Shown here piece by piece: positions 16,616-26,644 of a stretch of 64,000 bases of DNA. The translations under genes and the position numbers were made by a program. This stretch comes from Veillonella sp. VA137 (lineage in GTDB: Bacteria; Bacillota; Negativicutes; Veillonellales; Veillonellaceae): assembly GCF_003992015.1 (NCBI RefSeq), contig NZ_RQVK01000004.1, positions 1 through 64,000 of the forward strand, in the 5' to 3' direction. The notes beneath the pieces are model-generated. The model was not told the DNA's origin. It searched no databases and saw only the letters and a list, made by a program, of their open reading frames with translations. Position 1 is the stretch's first letter; each line of letters starts with the position of its first letter.

Positions 16616-17434
16616 CTATTTTTTTACGATTTTGTCGATAGCCACTAAATCAGTTAATAATTCTTCTAGAGAATCTAAATATAACATATTTGGTCCATCT
16701 GAAAGCGCTTCTTCTGGGTTATCATGAACTTCAAAGAACAATCCATCTACACCACTAGCTACTGCACCACGAGCTAGATTAGCCACGAACTCACGTTGAC
16801 CAGAAGATGCTGTACCTGCTCCACCTGGCAATTGTACGGAATGTGTAGCATCAAAGATAACTGGATACTCAAAAGAACGCATAATTGGGAAAGATCTCAT
16901 ATCTACTACCAAGTTGTTATAGCCAAAGCTAAAACCACGTTCAGTAAGCATCAAGTTTTGATTGCCAGATTCTTCCATTTTTTTCAACACATTGCTCATA
17001 TCTTTCGGAGCCATGAATTGACCTTTTTTCACATTCACGCATTTTCCAGTCGCTGCTGCTCCGTATACCAAATCAGTTTGGCGGCATAAAAAAGCCGGAA
17101 TTTGAAGAATATCCAACACTTCTGCAGCGGCATCAATTTGAGTAATATCATGGATATCACTCACTACCGGTACTTGTAACTCTTCTTTGATAGCTTTCAA
17201 AATCTCTAAACCTTCTACCAATCCTGGACCACGGAAGGAAGAATAGCTAGAGCGATTGGCTTTATCAAACGATGCTTTGAATACATAAGGAATACCCACT
17301 TTATCGCAAATTGCTTTCGCACGACGACCAATCTCTAATGTACGTTCATAGCCCTCAATTACACATGGACCTGCTAATAGAAATAAGCCTTTACCTCCAC
17401 CAAGTGTGAGGTTGCCTACTTGTACTGTTTTCAT
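16616..17434 (-). CDS. kdsA: 3-deoxy-8-phosphooctulonate synthase
   Basis: It condenses arabinose-5-phosphate with PEP to give Kdo-8-phosphate. The 272-aa protein has the DAHP/KDO8P synthase motifs LLAGPCVIEGYE, FKASFDKANRSS (PEP and A5P binding), LMLTERGFSFGYNN and FDATHSVQLPGG. Length matches the family. GAGAGGAG SD. It lies in a four-gene Kdo cluster in the order kdsB-kdsA-kdsD-kdsC. Confidence 0.96.
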   Translation of the reverse strand: MKTVQVGNLTLGGGKGLFLLAGPCVIEGYERTLEIGRRAKAICDKVGIPYVFKASFDKANRSSYSSFRGPGLVEGLEILKAIKEELQVPVVSDIHDITQIDAAAEVLDILQIPAFLCRQTDLVYGAAATGKCVNVKKGQFMAPKDMSNVLKKMEESGNQNLMLTERGFSFGYNNLVVDMRSFPIMRSFEYPVIFDATHSVQLPGGAGTASSGQREFVANLARGAVASGVDGLFFEVHDNPEEALSDGPNMLYLDSLEELLTDLVAIDKIVKK

Positions 17435-17460
17435 TGTATCTCCTCTCTAAACGAAATCGT

Positions 17461-18192
17461 TTATGCTTCTAATTGGCGAAATATTTCATTCACTCGTTCT
17501 AAATCTTCTGGTGTATCTACTCCAACAAAACGCTGGTCTGTAGTAATCACTCGGATGGTATATCCATTTTCTAATGCTCGTAACTGTTCTAAGGATTCAG
17601 TTAATTCTGCTGGTGTCGGTTCCATCTTAGCATAGGTTAATAAGAACTGACGATTATATCCATACATACCTACATGCTTGAGTGGAGGGACCACAAATGC
17701 ATGTCTAGGGTAAGGAATCAAGGATCGGGAAAAATACATAGCATTCCCTAGGCGATTCACGATGACTTTTACTGCACTAGGCTCATTGTATTCTTCTTCT
17801 AATAAGGGACAGCCTACCGTTCCCATTTGTAGGGTTGGGTCTTCTTTGAATTGACGTGCCAATGTATCGATAACCGATGCATCAATGAGTGGCTCATCGC
17901 CTTGCACATTAATAATCACATCAATATCTGTTCTTGCAGATGCCACTTCCGCTAAGCGGTCAGTGCCCGTCAAATGGTCAGCTCTTGTCATCATCACCTG
18001 TCCACCAAATTGGGTAACAGCATCATACACTCGTTCATCATCAGTAGCCACGATGACCTCATGAATTTCCGTAGCTTTCGACACTTGCTCATAGACCCGT
18101 TGAATCATTGGTTTGTTACCAATCATCGCTAAGGGTTTACCCGGTAATCGTGTAGATCCATAGCGCGCTGGAATAATACAAGCTATACGCAT
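17461..18192 (-). CDS. kdsB: CMP-Kdo synthetase
   Basis: It activates Kdo as CMP-Kdo for WaaA. The 243-aa protein shows the nucleotide-binding start IIPARYGSTRLPGKPL, EVIVATDDERV, NVQGDEPLI and KHVGMYGYNR, all typical of KdsB. It starts 2 nt after lpxK ends and precedes kdsA. Confidence 0.96.
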   Translation of the reverse strand: MRIACIIPARYGSTRLPGKPLAMIGNKPMIQRVYEQVSKATEIHEVIVATDDERVYDAVTQFGGQVMMTRADHLTGTDRLAEVASARTDIDVIINVQGDEPLIDASVIDTLARQFKEDPTLQMGTVGCPLLEEEYNEPSAVKVIVNRLGNAMYFSRSLIPYPRHAFVVPPLKHVGMYGYNRQFLLTYAKMEPTPAELTESLEQLRALENGYTIRVITTDQRFVGVDTPEDLERVNEIFRQLEA

Positions 18193-18193
18193 A

Positions 18194-19321
18194 TTATTTC
18201 CCCTTTGCTATTTGCAACACATAGGATTTAAAATCGTCTTCACCTTTAGTAAATTCGATACCAATCACTAATACATAAACAGGAATCTTCAAATCTTTAA
18301 TCGCACGTACTTGAGATAATTTCACCGCATCTTTTTCCGTTGTAATAATACCTTGAATCCCTGTTTTAAAACAATGTTGCCACAGTTTCACAACATCTTC
18401 TTCACTATAATCATGATGGTCACCAAAACTCATCATATCCTGTACCGTGAATCCGTAACCTTTCAAATTAGAAATGAAAGAGCTCGGTTGTCCGATACCA
18501 CTAATCGCTAATAAAGGAGTCCTATCATAGTCACTAATATCATGAATCGGGCCATTATGGCTCCATTCTTCCAAGGTTTGAAAACCTACCGTTTGATGAA
18601 TGGTTTCTGCCACCGGAACAAGAGGTGCTAAAGAATGAATCTCTTCACGGAGTGCTTCCAGTTGTTCAGGCTCTACTTGATTCGTTTTCGTTAACACAAT
18701 ATAGGTAGCCCGCTTCAAATTTGTCAAAGGTTCTCGTAGCAACCCTCTTGGCAACACCGCACCATAGCCAAATGGATGGCTGGCATCAATCAATACAATA
18801 TCTGCATCACGGCCCAATGCTCGATGTTGAAACCCATCATCTAAAACAAGTACATCAGATTGCATATCGTCTACAGCAATCTTAGCTGACTCCACGCGTT
18901 TAGAGCCAATAATGACATTTGCATTCGGTAATGTTTTAGCTAATAACCAAGCTTCATCACCGCTGATAAAAGAGGACACATCTACCGACCCTTGTCTAGA
19001 TACGACGATGGATTTTTTATTATTGTCCGCTTTGTATCCACGACTTAAGACACTCACTGTATGTTGGTCTGTATCCAATACCTCACACACGTATCGCACC
19101 ATCGGTGTTTTACCTGTACCACCAACTGTAATATTGCCTATACTAATGACTGGCACTGGCATGTGTAACACTCTATGTGGATGGTTATACCGTTCATTGC
19201 GATATTCCACGACTCTTTCATAGACCTTGCTAGCCGTTTCTAAACCACCACGAAGAGCATCTCCCAAAGAGCCTTGCATCTGTCCGCTGATGATATGTTT
19301 AAAGAGTTGTTCTCCTTTCAT
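18194..19321 (-). CDS. lpxK: tetraacyldisaccharide 4'-kinase
   Basis: It phosphorylates the 4' position of the lipid A disaccharide. The 375-aa protein has the P-loop GNITVGGTGKTPMV, the LpxK motifs SRGYKA and DDGFQHRALGRDADIVLIDA, and ISGIGQPSSF in the C-terminal half. It is about 50 residues longer than E. coli LpxK, mainly at the N-terminus. GGAGGAGG SD upstream. It lies between waaA and kdsB. Confidence 0.94.
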   Translation of the reverse strand: MKGEQLFKHIISGQMQGSLGDALRGGLETASKVYERVVEYRNERYNHPHRVLHMPVPVISIGNITVGGTGKTPMVRYVCEVLDTDQHTVSVLSRGYKADNNKKSIVVSRQGSVDVSSFISGDEAWLLAKTLPNANVIIGSKRVESAKIAVDDMQSDVLVLDDGFQHRALGRDADIVLIDASHPFGYGAVLPRGLLREPLTNLKRATYIVLTKTNQVEPEQLEALREEIHSLAPLVPVAETIHQTVGFQTLEEWSHNGPIHDISDYDRTPLLAISGIGQPSSFISNLKGYGFTVQDMMSFGDHHDYSEEDVVKLWQHCFKTGIQGIITTEKDAVKLSQVRAIKDLKIPVYVLVIGIEFTKGEDDFKSYVLQIAKGK

Positions 19322-19382
19322 GAGTAAACCTCCTCCGTATCCCTCTAGTATAGCCTAGGATATTAAAACTTAGATGAACCGA

Positions 19383-20687
19383 TTATGGAACAATGTGAAA
19401 GCGTTCAAAGAGACGTCGTAATTCTTCTGTGTTGCGCTGTGTAGCACCACGATTTTCGCTAACTACTTCTAAACAGTGGAGACTCATTTCTTCTCGCATA
19501 GTTTGGTTAGCACACAACGTTTGCAATACCTCTAAGAGCTCTTCTTCATCATGTACCATCGTACAAGCTCCTCGGGAACTCAATAAACTATAGATTTCTT
19601 TAAAGTTAAACATGTGCGGTCCTACAATAATCGGCTTGCCATGAGCAGCTGGTTCCAAAATATTATGTCCTCCCGTTTTGACCAAGGAGCCTCCAACGAA
19701 GATAATATCCCCTAAACTATACAGACGACCTAACTCACCAATAGTATCTAAAATCACCACTGGAATTTCTTCGTGTACAGGTTCTATCATCGTGCTTCGG
19801 CAAATCGCTTTCAGCCCATATTTTTGAGATAATGCTTTTACATCATTACCACGCATAATTTCGCGAGGTGCTATGAGCAATCTCGCATTAGGATAGGATT
19901 GTAAAATTTCTTTGAAAGCCTGGAATAGTTTATCTTCTTCCCCTTTATGAGTACTACCTGCCACAATGATAGGATGATTATGTCCAAACCCAAACTCATG
20001 TTGTAATTGTTCTTTTTCTTCATCTGTAACCGTTGCGTAGGTTTGATCATACTTAGTATTTCCTGTGACAGTCACTTCTTTCACATTCGCACCTAGTACA
20101 GAAATATATTCCGCATCTAATTTTGATTGCATACAGAATCGATCGATGGAGCCCAACATATCCCTCATGAATGACTTAATATGCATGTATCGTGACATAG
20201 AACGATCACTAATACGACCATTCACCATCATGACTGGAATTTTTTCATCTTTTGCAATACGAAGGAAATTAGGCCAAATTTCTGTTTCTACCAGTAAAAT
20301 AGCGATAGGTTTTATAATGTTCAAGATTCTTCGTGTCAAGAAAGGTAAGTCCAAAGGAAAGAAAATAATTCCTTCTGCTTCTGGTATGATACGTCGTGCC
20401 ATAGCATGACCCGTAGCAGTAACTACGGATACAACTACTACTGCATCAGGAAAGCTCTTTTTAATATCTTTCACCAAAGGGCTTGTCGCTACAATTTCTC
20501 CTACAGACGCCGCATGTAACCATATGGCACGCTTGCCTTCTATTTTTTTCATCAATGTGCTCGGCATGAATCCCGCACTTTGTTTTATACGCTCGTAGAA
20601 TCCCTCTTCAAAGGCTAACCGGTAGAGAATCACCGGTATCAAGCCAATCCAATAGATAATGAGAAGTATATTATATATCCAGTACAT
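19383..20687 (-). CDS. waaA: Kdo transferase WaaA (KdtA)
   Basis: It transfers Kdo from CMP-Kdo to lipid IVA (GT30 family). The 434-aa protein has one N-terminal membrane segment, then IWLHAASVGEIVATSPLV, ETEIWPNFLR, NGRISDRS, GSTHKGEEDK and the C-terminal GGHNILEPAAHGKPIIVGP donor-binding stretch. The number of Kdo units added cannot be predicted. It starts 3 nt after msbA. Confidence 0.94.
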   Translation of the reverse strand: MYWIYNILLIIYWIGLIPVILYRLAFEEGFYERIKQSAGFMPSTLMKKIEGKRAIWLHAASVGEIVATSPLVKDIKKSFPDAVVVVSVVTATGHAMARRIIPEAEGIIFFPLDLPFLTRRILNIIKPIAILLVETEIWPNFLRIAKDEKIPVMMVNGRISDRSMSRYMHIKSFMRDMLGSIDRFCMQSKLDAEYISVLGANVKEVTVTGNTKYDQTYATVTDEEKEQLQHEFGFGHNHPIIVAGSTHKGEEDKLFQAFKEILQSYPNARLLIAPREIMRGNDVKALSQKYGLKAICRSTMIEPVHEEIPVVILDTIGELGRLYSLGDIIFVGGSLVKTGGHNILEPAAHGKPIIVGPHMFNFKEIYSLLSSRGACTMVHDEEELLEVLQTLCANQTMREEMSLHCLEVVSENRGATQRNTEELRRLFERFHIVP

Positions 20688-20690
20688 AGT

Positions 20691-22418
20691 TTATCCTTTT
20701 CCGGCAAATTGAACAGAATATAAATGACTGTACAAGCCATTCAACGCTAATAATTCATCATGTGTGCCTTCTTCTACAACACAGCCTTGTTGTAGGACCA
20801 CTATATGATCGGCATGTTTAATAGTACTCAATCTATGAGCAATCACTAAAGCCGTTCTATTTTTCATTAATCGTTCTAATGCTTCTTGTACAATTTTTTC
20901 ACTTTCAGTATCTAAGGCTGAGGTAGCTTCATCAAGGATTAAAATACTAGGATTTTTCAAGATAGCTCGTGCAATAGCAATGCGTTGACGTTGACCGCCA
21001 GACAAGGAATTACCACGTTCTCCTACTACCGTATCAAATCCATTTGGCAATTTTTCGATAAATTCATAGGCATTCGCTGCTTTAGCTGCCGCAATGATTT
21101 CTTCGTCTGTTGCATCTAGACGACCATACAAGATATTTTCACGTACAGTCGCATTGAATAACATCGTATCTTGTGGTACTAAACCAATATTTTCTCGCAA
21201 AGACGTAAATGTTACATCACGCACATCTATACCATCAATGCGAATGCCGCCACCTGTTACATCATAAAAACGTGGTAATAAGTTCGCTATCGTTGACTTA
21301 CCCGCTCCAGAAGGACCAACAATCGCCACAGTTTGTCCTTGTTTTACCGTTAAATTAACGCCTTTTAATGCCAAATTATCTTCATCATAAGCAAATTGTA
21401 CATTGTCGAATTCTACAGTTCCTTGTACATCCGTTAATGCTTTTGCCATTGGGGATTCTTTCACATGCGGTTCTGTTTCTAAAATATCAATGACCCGATC
21501 TCCTGCTGCCATCGCTTTTTGCAAGTTACCATAGACTTGTGTTAAACGTTTTACAGGATTTGATAAATTGATGGCATAAATTAAGAATGCAATCAAGGAT
21601 CCTGCTGTAATATAACCTTGTACTACAGAATATCCACCGTACCACAAAATGATGACTACTGCAATGGCCGCTGCAAATTCCACCATAGGCCCCATGACAG
21701 CTGTTAATTTTGTAGCTTTCATAGCGGCATCAAAGTTATTTTGGTTCTCTTGTTCAAAGCGGTTAAACTCATACTTTTCACGTGCAAAAGAACGTATGAC
21801 ACGAACACCGGAGATAACTTCTTGTAAAAATGCTGTAATATCCGCTGTTCTACCTTGCACCTCATGACCTGCTGAACGCAATTTTTTACCAAAAATATTA
21901 GTCAAGCCTAATACAACAGGCACAATAATCAATGTCAAGAGGGATAATTTCCAATCCAAATAAAACATGAATACTAAGGAGCCGACCAAGGTAACGCCTT
22001 CTGTCATAAAGGAAATCAAATTATCTACAATCGCTTGTTGTAAAGCGCCTACATCGCTCGTCACGTTACTCATGATAACCCCTGTTTTACGGCGGTCAAA
22101 ATAAGCTTGGTCTAGCTTTTGTAAATGTTTAAATAAGGTTTCACGAATGTCGATAACTACTCGTTGCCCTACATAGGCCATTGTATAATTTTGCCCATAC
22201 GTAGCAAATCCTCTAAGCAAGAAAATGATTAAAATAGCGATAACAATTAATGTTAATAAGCCTAAATCTTTATCTTGCAATACGCCATCCACTACATTTC
22301 GAATCAACCAAGGTACCACTAAGTATCCCATGGCTGCTGCAATCATGCAAAATATACCTAATATGAGTCGCATCCTATATGGCAGTACAAATGCCAATAG
22401 TTGTTTATAACGATCCAT
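20691..22418 (-). CDS. msbA: lipid A export ABC transporter MsbA
   Basis: It flips lipid A-core across the inner membrane. The 575-aa half-transporter has six membrane segments in the first 310 residues and a C-terminal ATPase: Walker A VGPSGAGKSTI, signature LSGGQRQRIAIARA, Walker B ILILDEATSALD and H-loop IAHRLSTI. Many ABC exporters share this layout, so the MsbA call rests largely on its place between lpxB and waaA. Confidence 0.9.
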   Translation of the reverse strand: MDRYKQLLAFVLPYRMRLILGIFCMIAAAMGYLVVPWLIRNVVDGVLQDKDLGLLTLIVIAILIIFLLRGFATYGQNYTMAYVGQRVVIDIRETLFKHLQKLDQAYFDRRKTGVIMSNVTSDVGALQQAIVDNLISFMTEGVTLVGSLVFMFYLDWKLSLLTLIIVPVVLGLTNIFGKKLRSAGHEVQGRTADITAFLQEVISGVRVIRSFAREKYEFNRFEQENQNNFDAAMKATKLTAVMGPMVEFAAAIAVVIILWYGGYSVVQGYITAGSLIAFLIYAINLSNPVKRLTQVYGNLQKAMAAGDRVIDILETEPHVKESPMAKALTDVQGTVEFDNVQFAYDEDNLALKGVNLTVKQGQTVAIVGPSGAGKSTIANLLPRFYDVTGGGIRIDGIDVRDVTFTSLRENIGLVPQDTMLFNATVRENILYGRLDATDEEIIAAAKAANAYEFIEKLPNGFDTVVGERGNSLSGGQRQRIAIARAILKNPSILILDEATSALDTESEKIVQEALERLMKNRTALVIAHRLSTIKHADHIVVLQQGCVVEEGTHDELLALNGLYSHLYSVQFAGKG

Positions 22419-23555
22419 TTATGCCTCCTTCATTGCTACTGATGCAATGACATCAGCTACACGTTGCACCGCTCCCGGCGCCCCTAATTCTATTTTCACT
22501 TGTGCTAAATCAGCTTTCATCTGCGTATATACCGCATCATCATCTAAGATATTAGCCAATTCTCTTTCTACATTTTCTGGCGTCACGTCCCCTTGTAATA
22601 GCTCAGGAATAATGCGACGCTTTGCCATAATGTTAGGCAATCCAATATGGTCAATTTTTACCAATAGTTTACCGATTCCATACGTAACAGAGGCTACTTT
22701 ATAAATTAATACCGTAGGTACATTCATTAATGCCGTTTCTAAAGTCGCTGTCCCTGAAGCAGCAATACATGCGGTACAAATCTGCATCAAATCATAGTTA
22801 TGACCTTCTGTAACAGTGACTGGTACAGAATAGCCTTGTAAAATTCTATCAATATCTTCTCTTGGTATGGTATGAGCTCTCGGCAAGAAAAATTTCAAAT
22901 CTTGGTGATTCTCATATAACCGTTCAGCCGCTGCTAGCATAGTTGGTAGTAAACCTTCTACTTCTTGTTTACGACTACCTGGCATCAGGAGAATATTGCG
23001 ACTTGTTGCCTCTGCACCAAAATGAGCAAGAGAGTCTTCTACAGACATGGTAGGATGTACAATATCTACTAAAGGGTTTCCTACAAATTCCACATCTACA
23101 CCAAATTCACGGTATGCCTCTGCTTCAAACGGAAAAATAGAAGCTACTTTTGTGACCGTTTTAGCAATATCTTTGCCACGACCTTTATTCCAAGCCCAAA
23201 TGGTAGGTGCAATATAGTACACCACAGGTATATGCAATTCTTTTGCCACCTTAGCTAGCTTCATATTAAAGCCTGGATAGTCAATACACACCAACACATC
23301 TGGCTTTTCTCGTAGCATCGCTTCTTTTAGGAAACTACGAAGTTTAAAAAAGGTGGGTAAATGTTTTACTATTTCAACGATACCGATGAATCCTAGTTGC
23401 TGAATATCATAGATAATATCCACACCAGCTTGTTTCATCAAGTCCCCGCCCATGCCAAATAGCTGTGCTTCTGGATATTTCTCCAATAAAGCTTTTGCTA
23501 CACTGGCACCATGCGTATCTCCTGATGCTTCACCAGCAGAAAACATAATTTTCAT
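22419..23555 (-). CDS. lpxB: lipid A disaccharide synthase
   Basis: It joins UDP-diacylglucosamine and lipid X (GT19 family). The 378-aa protein has FSAGEASGDTHGA at the N-terminus, the MPGSRKQEVEGLLP donor site near 190, and CIAASGTATLETALMNVPTVLIYK. A single membrane-associated surface is known in the family. It is separated from lpxI, which makes its substrate, by 2 nt. Confidence 0.96.
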   Translation of the reverse strand: MKIMFSAGEASGDTHGASVAKALLEKYPEAQLFGMGGDLMKQAGVDIIYDIQQLGFIGIVEIVKHLPTFFKLRSFLKEAMLREKPDVLVCIDYPGFNMKLAKVAKELHIPVVYYIAPTIWAWNKGRGKDIAKTVTKVASIFPFEAEAYREFGVDVEFVGNPLVDIVHPTMSVEDSLAHFGAEATSRNILLMPGSRKQEVEGLLPTMLAAAERLYENHQDLKFFLPRAHTIPREDIDRILQGYSVPVTVTEGHNYDLMQICTACIAASGTATLETALMNVPTVLIYKVASVTYGIGKLLVKIDHIGLPNIMAKRRIIPELLQGDVTPENVERELANILDDDAVYTQMKADLAQVKIELGAPGAVQRVADVIASVAMKEA

Positions 23556-23557
23556 GC

Positions 23558-24382
23558 TTACTCCTCATCCAGCCCTTCTACGGCGCAGATTACGATACCT
23601 AATTCATTTGCTTTTTGCAATACTGCTTCTTGTTCCACAAAAATCGTCCGCTTTGCTTCCATAGCTAGGACCTTGCAGTTACCAGCAATCATAGATTCTA
23701 ACGTTTTCATACCTACCGCTGGAACATCAAACCTTACATCCTGGTTAGGTTTTGCAGTTTTTACCACCACAGCCCCTTCACGACCCAAGGCACCGCCTCG
23801 TTTGATACACTCATCGGTTCCTTCAATGGCTTCGATGGCCATCGCCGCTTGTTCTTTCACTACTACGGTTTGACCAATATCAAGAGCCCCCATTTGTTTG
23901 GCTAAGGTAAAGCCAAATGTAATATCTAGTTTCTCTACCTCTGTTGGTTGGCGATTTGTCATCACACCCACCGACGGCATAAGTGATCTCATGTATTTGG
24001 TTTGATCCGCTACCGATAGACCTTCTTTTTCTAATTCCTCTACGATAGCCAACATAATCGTATCATCTTTACGATTGCGCAAACGATTCAACAATTTGAT
24101 GGTACGCATATCTGGAATGGTTGTTATCTTTTTATAAAGATGTTCCTTTGTCACTTTACCTAACATTGTTACATCTGTGACGCCCTCTTTGAGAAACGTT
24201 TTGATCACTGTATCTGATTTAAAGACGCTGATTTGGTAGTATGCATCGGCCTCTGCTTCTAATTCTGGAGCACCATCTGTCACAACAGATATGACCACAA
24301 CTTCATAGCCTTCATGTTGAGCCGCTCGCATAAATTCAACTGGCAGATTACCAATCCCTGCAATCAATCCTACTTTCGCCAT
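23558..24382 (-). CDS. lpxI: UDP-2,3-diacylglucosamine pyrophosphatase LpxI
   Basis: It hydrolyses UDP-2,3-diacylglucosamine to lipid X, the job done by LpxH in enterobacteria. The 274-aa protein has VGLIAGIGNLPVEFMRAA at the N-terminus, GKVTKEHLYK, and RFDVPAVGMKTLE with the C-terminal catalytic domain (DUF1009). ATG 24382 follows GGGAGG by 4 nt; an upstream GTG has no SD. It is the first gene of the second LPS transcription unit, with its own promoter. Confidence 0.93.
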   Translation of the reverse strand: MAKVGLIAGIGNLPVEFMRAAQHEGYEVVVISVVTDGAPELEAEADAYYQISVFKSDTVIKTFLKEGVTDVTMLGKVTKEHLYKKITTIPDMRTIKLLNRLRNRKDDTIMLAIVEELEKEGLSVADQTKYMRSLMPSVGVMTNRQPTEVEKLDITFGFTLAKQMGALDIGQTVVVKEQAAMAIEAIEGTDECIKRGGALGREGAVVVKTAKPNQDVRFDVPAVGMKTLESMIAGNCKVLAMEAKRTIFVEQEAVLQKANELGIVICAVEGLDEE

Positions 24383-24424
24383 AACGCCTCCCACTAACTT
24401 TTAATTATAAAAATCCTAATCTAT

Positions 24425-24430
24425 ATTATA
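24425..24430 (-). promoter_or_regulatory. extended -10 promoter of the lpxI unit
   Basis: TGTTATAAT gives a TG-extended perfect -10, 43 bp before the lpxI start and just downstream of the lpxA terminator. The -35 is poor. It makes lpxI-lpxB-msbA-waaA-lpxK-kds-lpt a separate unit. Confidence 0.65.
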
Positions 24431-24467
24431 ACACATATAGGGCACAAATGGCATGAAAGTTCGCAAC

Positions 24468-24511
24468 AAAAAATACATGGCAAAAGCATATAATGTATGC
24501 TTTCACCATGT
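24468..24511 (-). terminator. terminator of the bamA-to-lpxA transcription unit
   Basis: ACATGG / CCATGT arms extended by an inner AAAGCATA / TATGCTTT stem, then ATTTTTT on the minus strand. It lies 15 bp past the lpxA stop. Confidence 0.82.
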
Positions 24512-24525
24512 ATTCTAATACCATA

Positions 24526-25338
24526 TTAATCTCTGCGTACGCGCATGATACCACGATCTGCATTGCGCAAGAAACGTAGCATATGTTCAATCTCAACAGA
24601 GGATGTTAAGTTCAATTCCATTTCTTCAATGGCTTTCGATAAACTATACCCACTGCGATAAATAATACGGAACGCTTTCTTCAATTCACGACGTACTTCT
24701 TCAGATACACCCGCACGGGCAAGACCCACAGAGTTCAGTCCAATTACATGTGCTGGCTGTCCATCCGCAATGACATACGGAGGGATATCTTGTACGACTT
24801 TCGCCATACCACCTACCATGGCATTGCGACCAATTTTTACAAATTGATGGACCCCGGCAATACCTCCGATAACCACACGATCTTCTACGATTACGTGACC
24901 TGCAAGGCCTGCACAGTTACTCATGATAACATTATTGCCAACGATACAGTTATGCGCCACGTGAGTACATGCTTGGAACAAACAATTGTTACCAATTCGA
25001 GTTTCTTCACCTTCCCCTGTAGCACGACTGATAGTTACGAACTCTCGAACCACTGTATTATCGCCAATGACGCAATAACTTTTTTCACCTTTAAATTTTA
25101 AGTCTTGTGGTTCTAAACCGATAGCACAACCTGGGAAAAATTCATTATTTTTACCAATCGTTGTCCAGCCACCAATGACTACATTGGCTCCGATTTTAGT
25201 ACCATCTCCGATTTCAACATGTTCTCCAATGACTGCACCAGGACCAATAATAACATTTTTACCAATCTTTGCATCTGGATGTATGACTGCAGTACTATGA
25301 ATTTCAGATGTTGCATTTTCCATGCCAACTACGATCAT
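24526..25338 (-). CDS. lpxA: UDP-N-acetylglucosamine acyltransferase
   Basis: It starts lipid A synthesis by 3-O-acylation of UDP-GlcNAc. The 270-aa protein consists of hexapeptide repeats (IGKNVIIGPGAVIG and others), with catalytic His129 in THVAHNC, and ends in an alpha-helical domain. ATG 25338 has GGAG 8 nt upstream; the GTG at 25347 abuts the SD. The family usually begins nearer the first hexapeptide, so the first ten residues are extra. It follows fabZ, the common lpxD-fabZ-lpxA order with lpxC inserted. Confidence 0.95.
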   Translation of the reverse strand: MIVVGMENATSEIHSTAVIHPDAKIGKNVIIGPGAVIGEHVEIGDGTKIGANVVIGGWTTIGKNNEFFPGCAIGLEPQDLKFKGEKSYCVIGDNTVVREFVTISRATGEGEETRIGNNCLFQACTHVAHNCIVGNNVIMSNCAGLAGHVIVEDRVVIGGIAGVHQFVKIGRNAMVGGMAKVVQDIPPYVIADGQPAHVIGLNSVGLARAGVSEEVRRELKKAFRIIYRSGYSLSKAIEEMELNLTSSVEIEHMLRFLRNADRGIMRVRRD

Positions 25339-25364
25339 CTGTGTCACTCCTTATATTTTGAAAG

Positions 25365-25799
25365 TTATTCTGGTTTCACTAAGGCGAACATGTACTCACC
25401 ACTTGCCACCAATTTATCACCTACATAGGCACGTCCTTCTACTTTACCCATACGGCCTTTGATTTTGACTACATCCGCCTCAATGCGCACTTGGTCACCA
25501 GGTTTAACAGGATGACGGAATCGCACTTTATCAATACCAGTAAACATTGGTGTTAAGCCGCGATTTTCTTCAGGATACAAGAGTGCAATACCACCTACTT
25601 GGGCAATCGCTTCTGTAATCAATACACCTGGCATCACAGGGTTACCTGGAAAGTGACCCATGAAATGTGGTTCATTGAAAGTACAATTTTTAAGACCTAC
25701 CGCACGTTTCATTGGTTCCATTTCAATAATACGATCTACCAATAAGAATGGATAACGGTGTGGTAGAATTTCCATAATTTCTTCAATTGTAAGAATCAT
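25365..25799 (-). CDS. fabZ: 3-hydroxyacyl-ACP dehydratase FabZ
   Basis: This hot-dog-fold dehydratase of fatty acid elongation competes with LpxA and LpxD for 3-hydroxyacyl-ACP. The 144-aa protein has LPHRYPFLLVDRI, the catalytic His49 in GHFPGNPVMPGVL and Glu63. GAGGAGG SD. It lies 1 nt after lpxC. Confidence 0.97.
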   Translation of the reverse strand: MILTIEEIMEILPHRYPFLLVDRIIEMEPMKRAVGLKNCTFNEPHFMGHFPGNPVMPGVLITEAIAQVGGIALLYPEENRGLTPMFTGIDKVRFRHPVKPGDQVRIEADVVKIKGRMGKVEGRAYVGDKLVASGEYMFALVKPE

Positions 25800-25800
25800 G

Positions 25801-26631
25801 TTATGCCTCCTCTTGCATTTCTTTTAAAATTTCTCGACTTAATCGCGAGTTTAAATTATGACTCGATTTCACAGCAATAATATGGCCTTTTAGATGGCCC
25901 ACCAAGAATAAATCGCCTAATATATCTAAAATTTTATGACGCACTAATTCATCTGGAAAATTAAGTTCCGATAAACAAGTTGTATCATCATAGACAATCA
26001 CATTCTCTGTAGATCCGCCTTTCGCCAAACCCATAGCTTGCAATTGTTCAATTTCTTTCGTAAAGCCAATCGTTCTAGCTGGTGCAATTTCTGTAGCAAA
26101 CACATCAGGATTAATTTCATAATCTGCATGTTGCGTACCTAGCATAGGATGGCTATTAATACTTGTGAAAGTCACTCGGAATCCATCATAAGGACGAATC
26201 ACGATAAATTTATCTTCTTCATAGATGCCATGAGACTGTTTCACAGTGTACACACGACGGTCTGCGTCTTGTTCTACAATACCTGCCTCTTTGATAAGTT
26301 GTACAAATGTAGCTGATCCACCATCTGCTATAGGAGGTTCTGGTGAGTTCAACTCGATGATACAGTTATCAATAGCCATGCCGTAGAAAGCTGCTAAAAT
26401 ATGTTCTACTGTAAATACTTTGGCTTCCCCATCTTCTAAAGTGGTTGCACGCATTGTATTCGTAACATTGCGAATATCTGCCTTCACAGAAGGAGTGCCT
26501 GGTAAATCTGTACGTACAAAGGTAATCCCAGTATTTGGCTCACTAGGTAGGATACGCATTTGCACAGGTAAACCACTGTGTAATCCATTCCCTTCGTAGC
26601 TAATGGCTTTACTAATTGTTTGTTGTTTCAT
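25801..26631 (-). CDS. lpxC: UDP-3-O-acyl-N-acetylglucosamine deacetylase
   Basis: This zinc amidase performs the committed step of lipid A synthesis. The 276-aa protein has the zinc ligands His77 (in EHILAAFYG), His232 and Asp236 (in HKILDILGDL), with general base Glu76 and the conserved NSPEPPIADGGSA. AAAGGAGG SD. It is not fused to FabZ; the two genes are separate neighbours. Confidence 0.97.
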   Translation of the reverse strand: MKQQTISKAISYEGNGLHSGLPVQMRILPSEPNTGITFVRTDLPGTPSVKADIRNVTNTMRATTLEDGEAKVFTVEHILAAFYGMAIDNCIIELNSPEPPIADGGSATFVQLIKEAGIVEQDADRRVYTVKQSHGIYEEDKFIVIRPYDGFRVTFTSINSHPMLGTQHADYEINPDVFATEIAPARTIGFTKEIEQLQAMGLAKGGSTENVIVYDDTTCLSELNFPDELVRHKILDILGDLFLVGHLKGHIIAVKSSHNLNSRLSREILKEMQEEA

Positions 26632-26644
26632 AAGGACCTCCTTT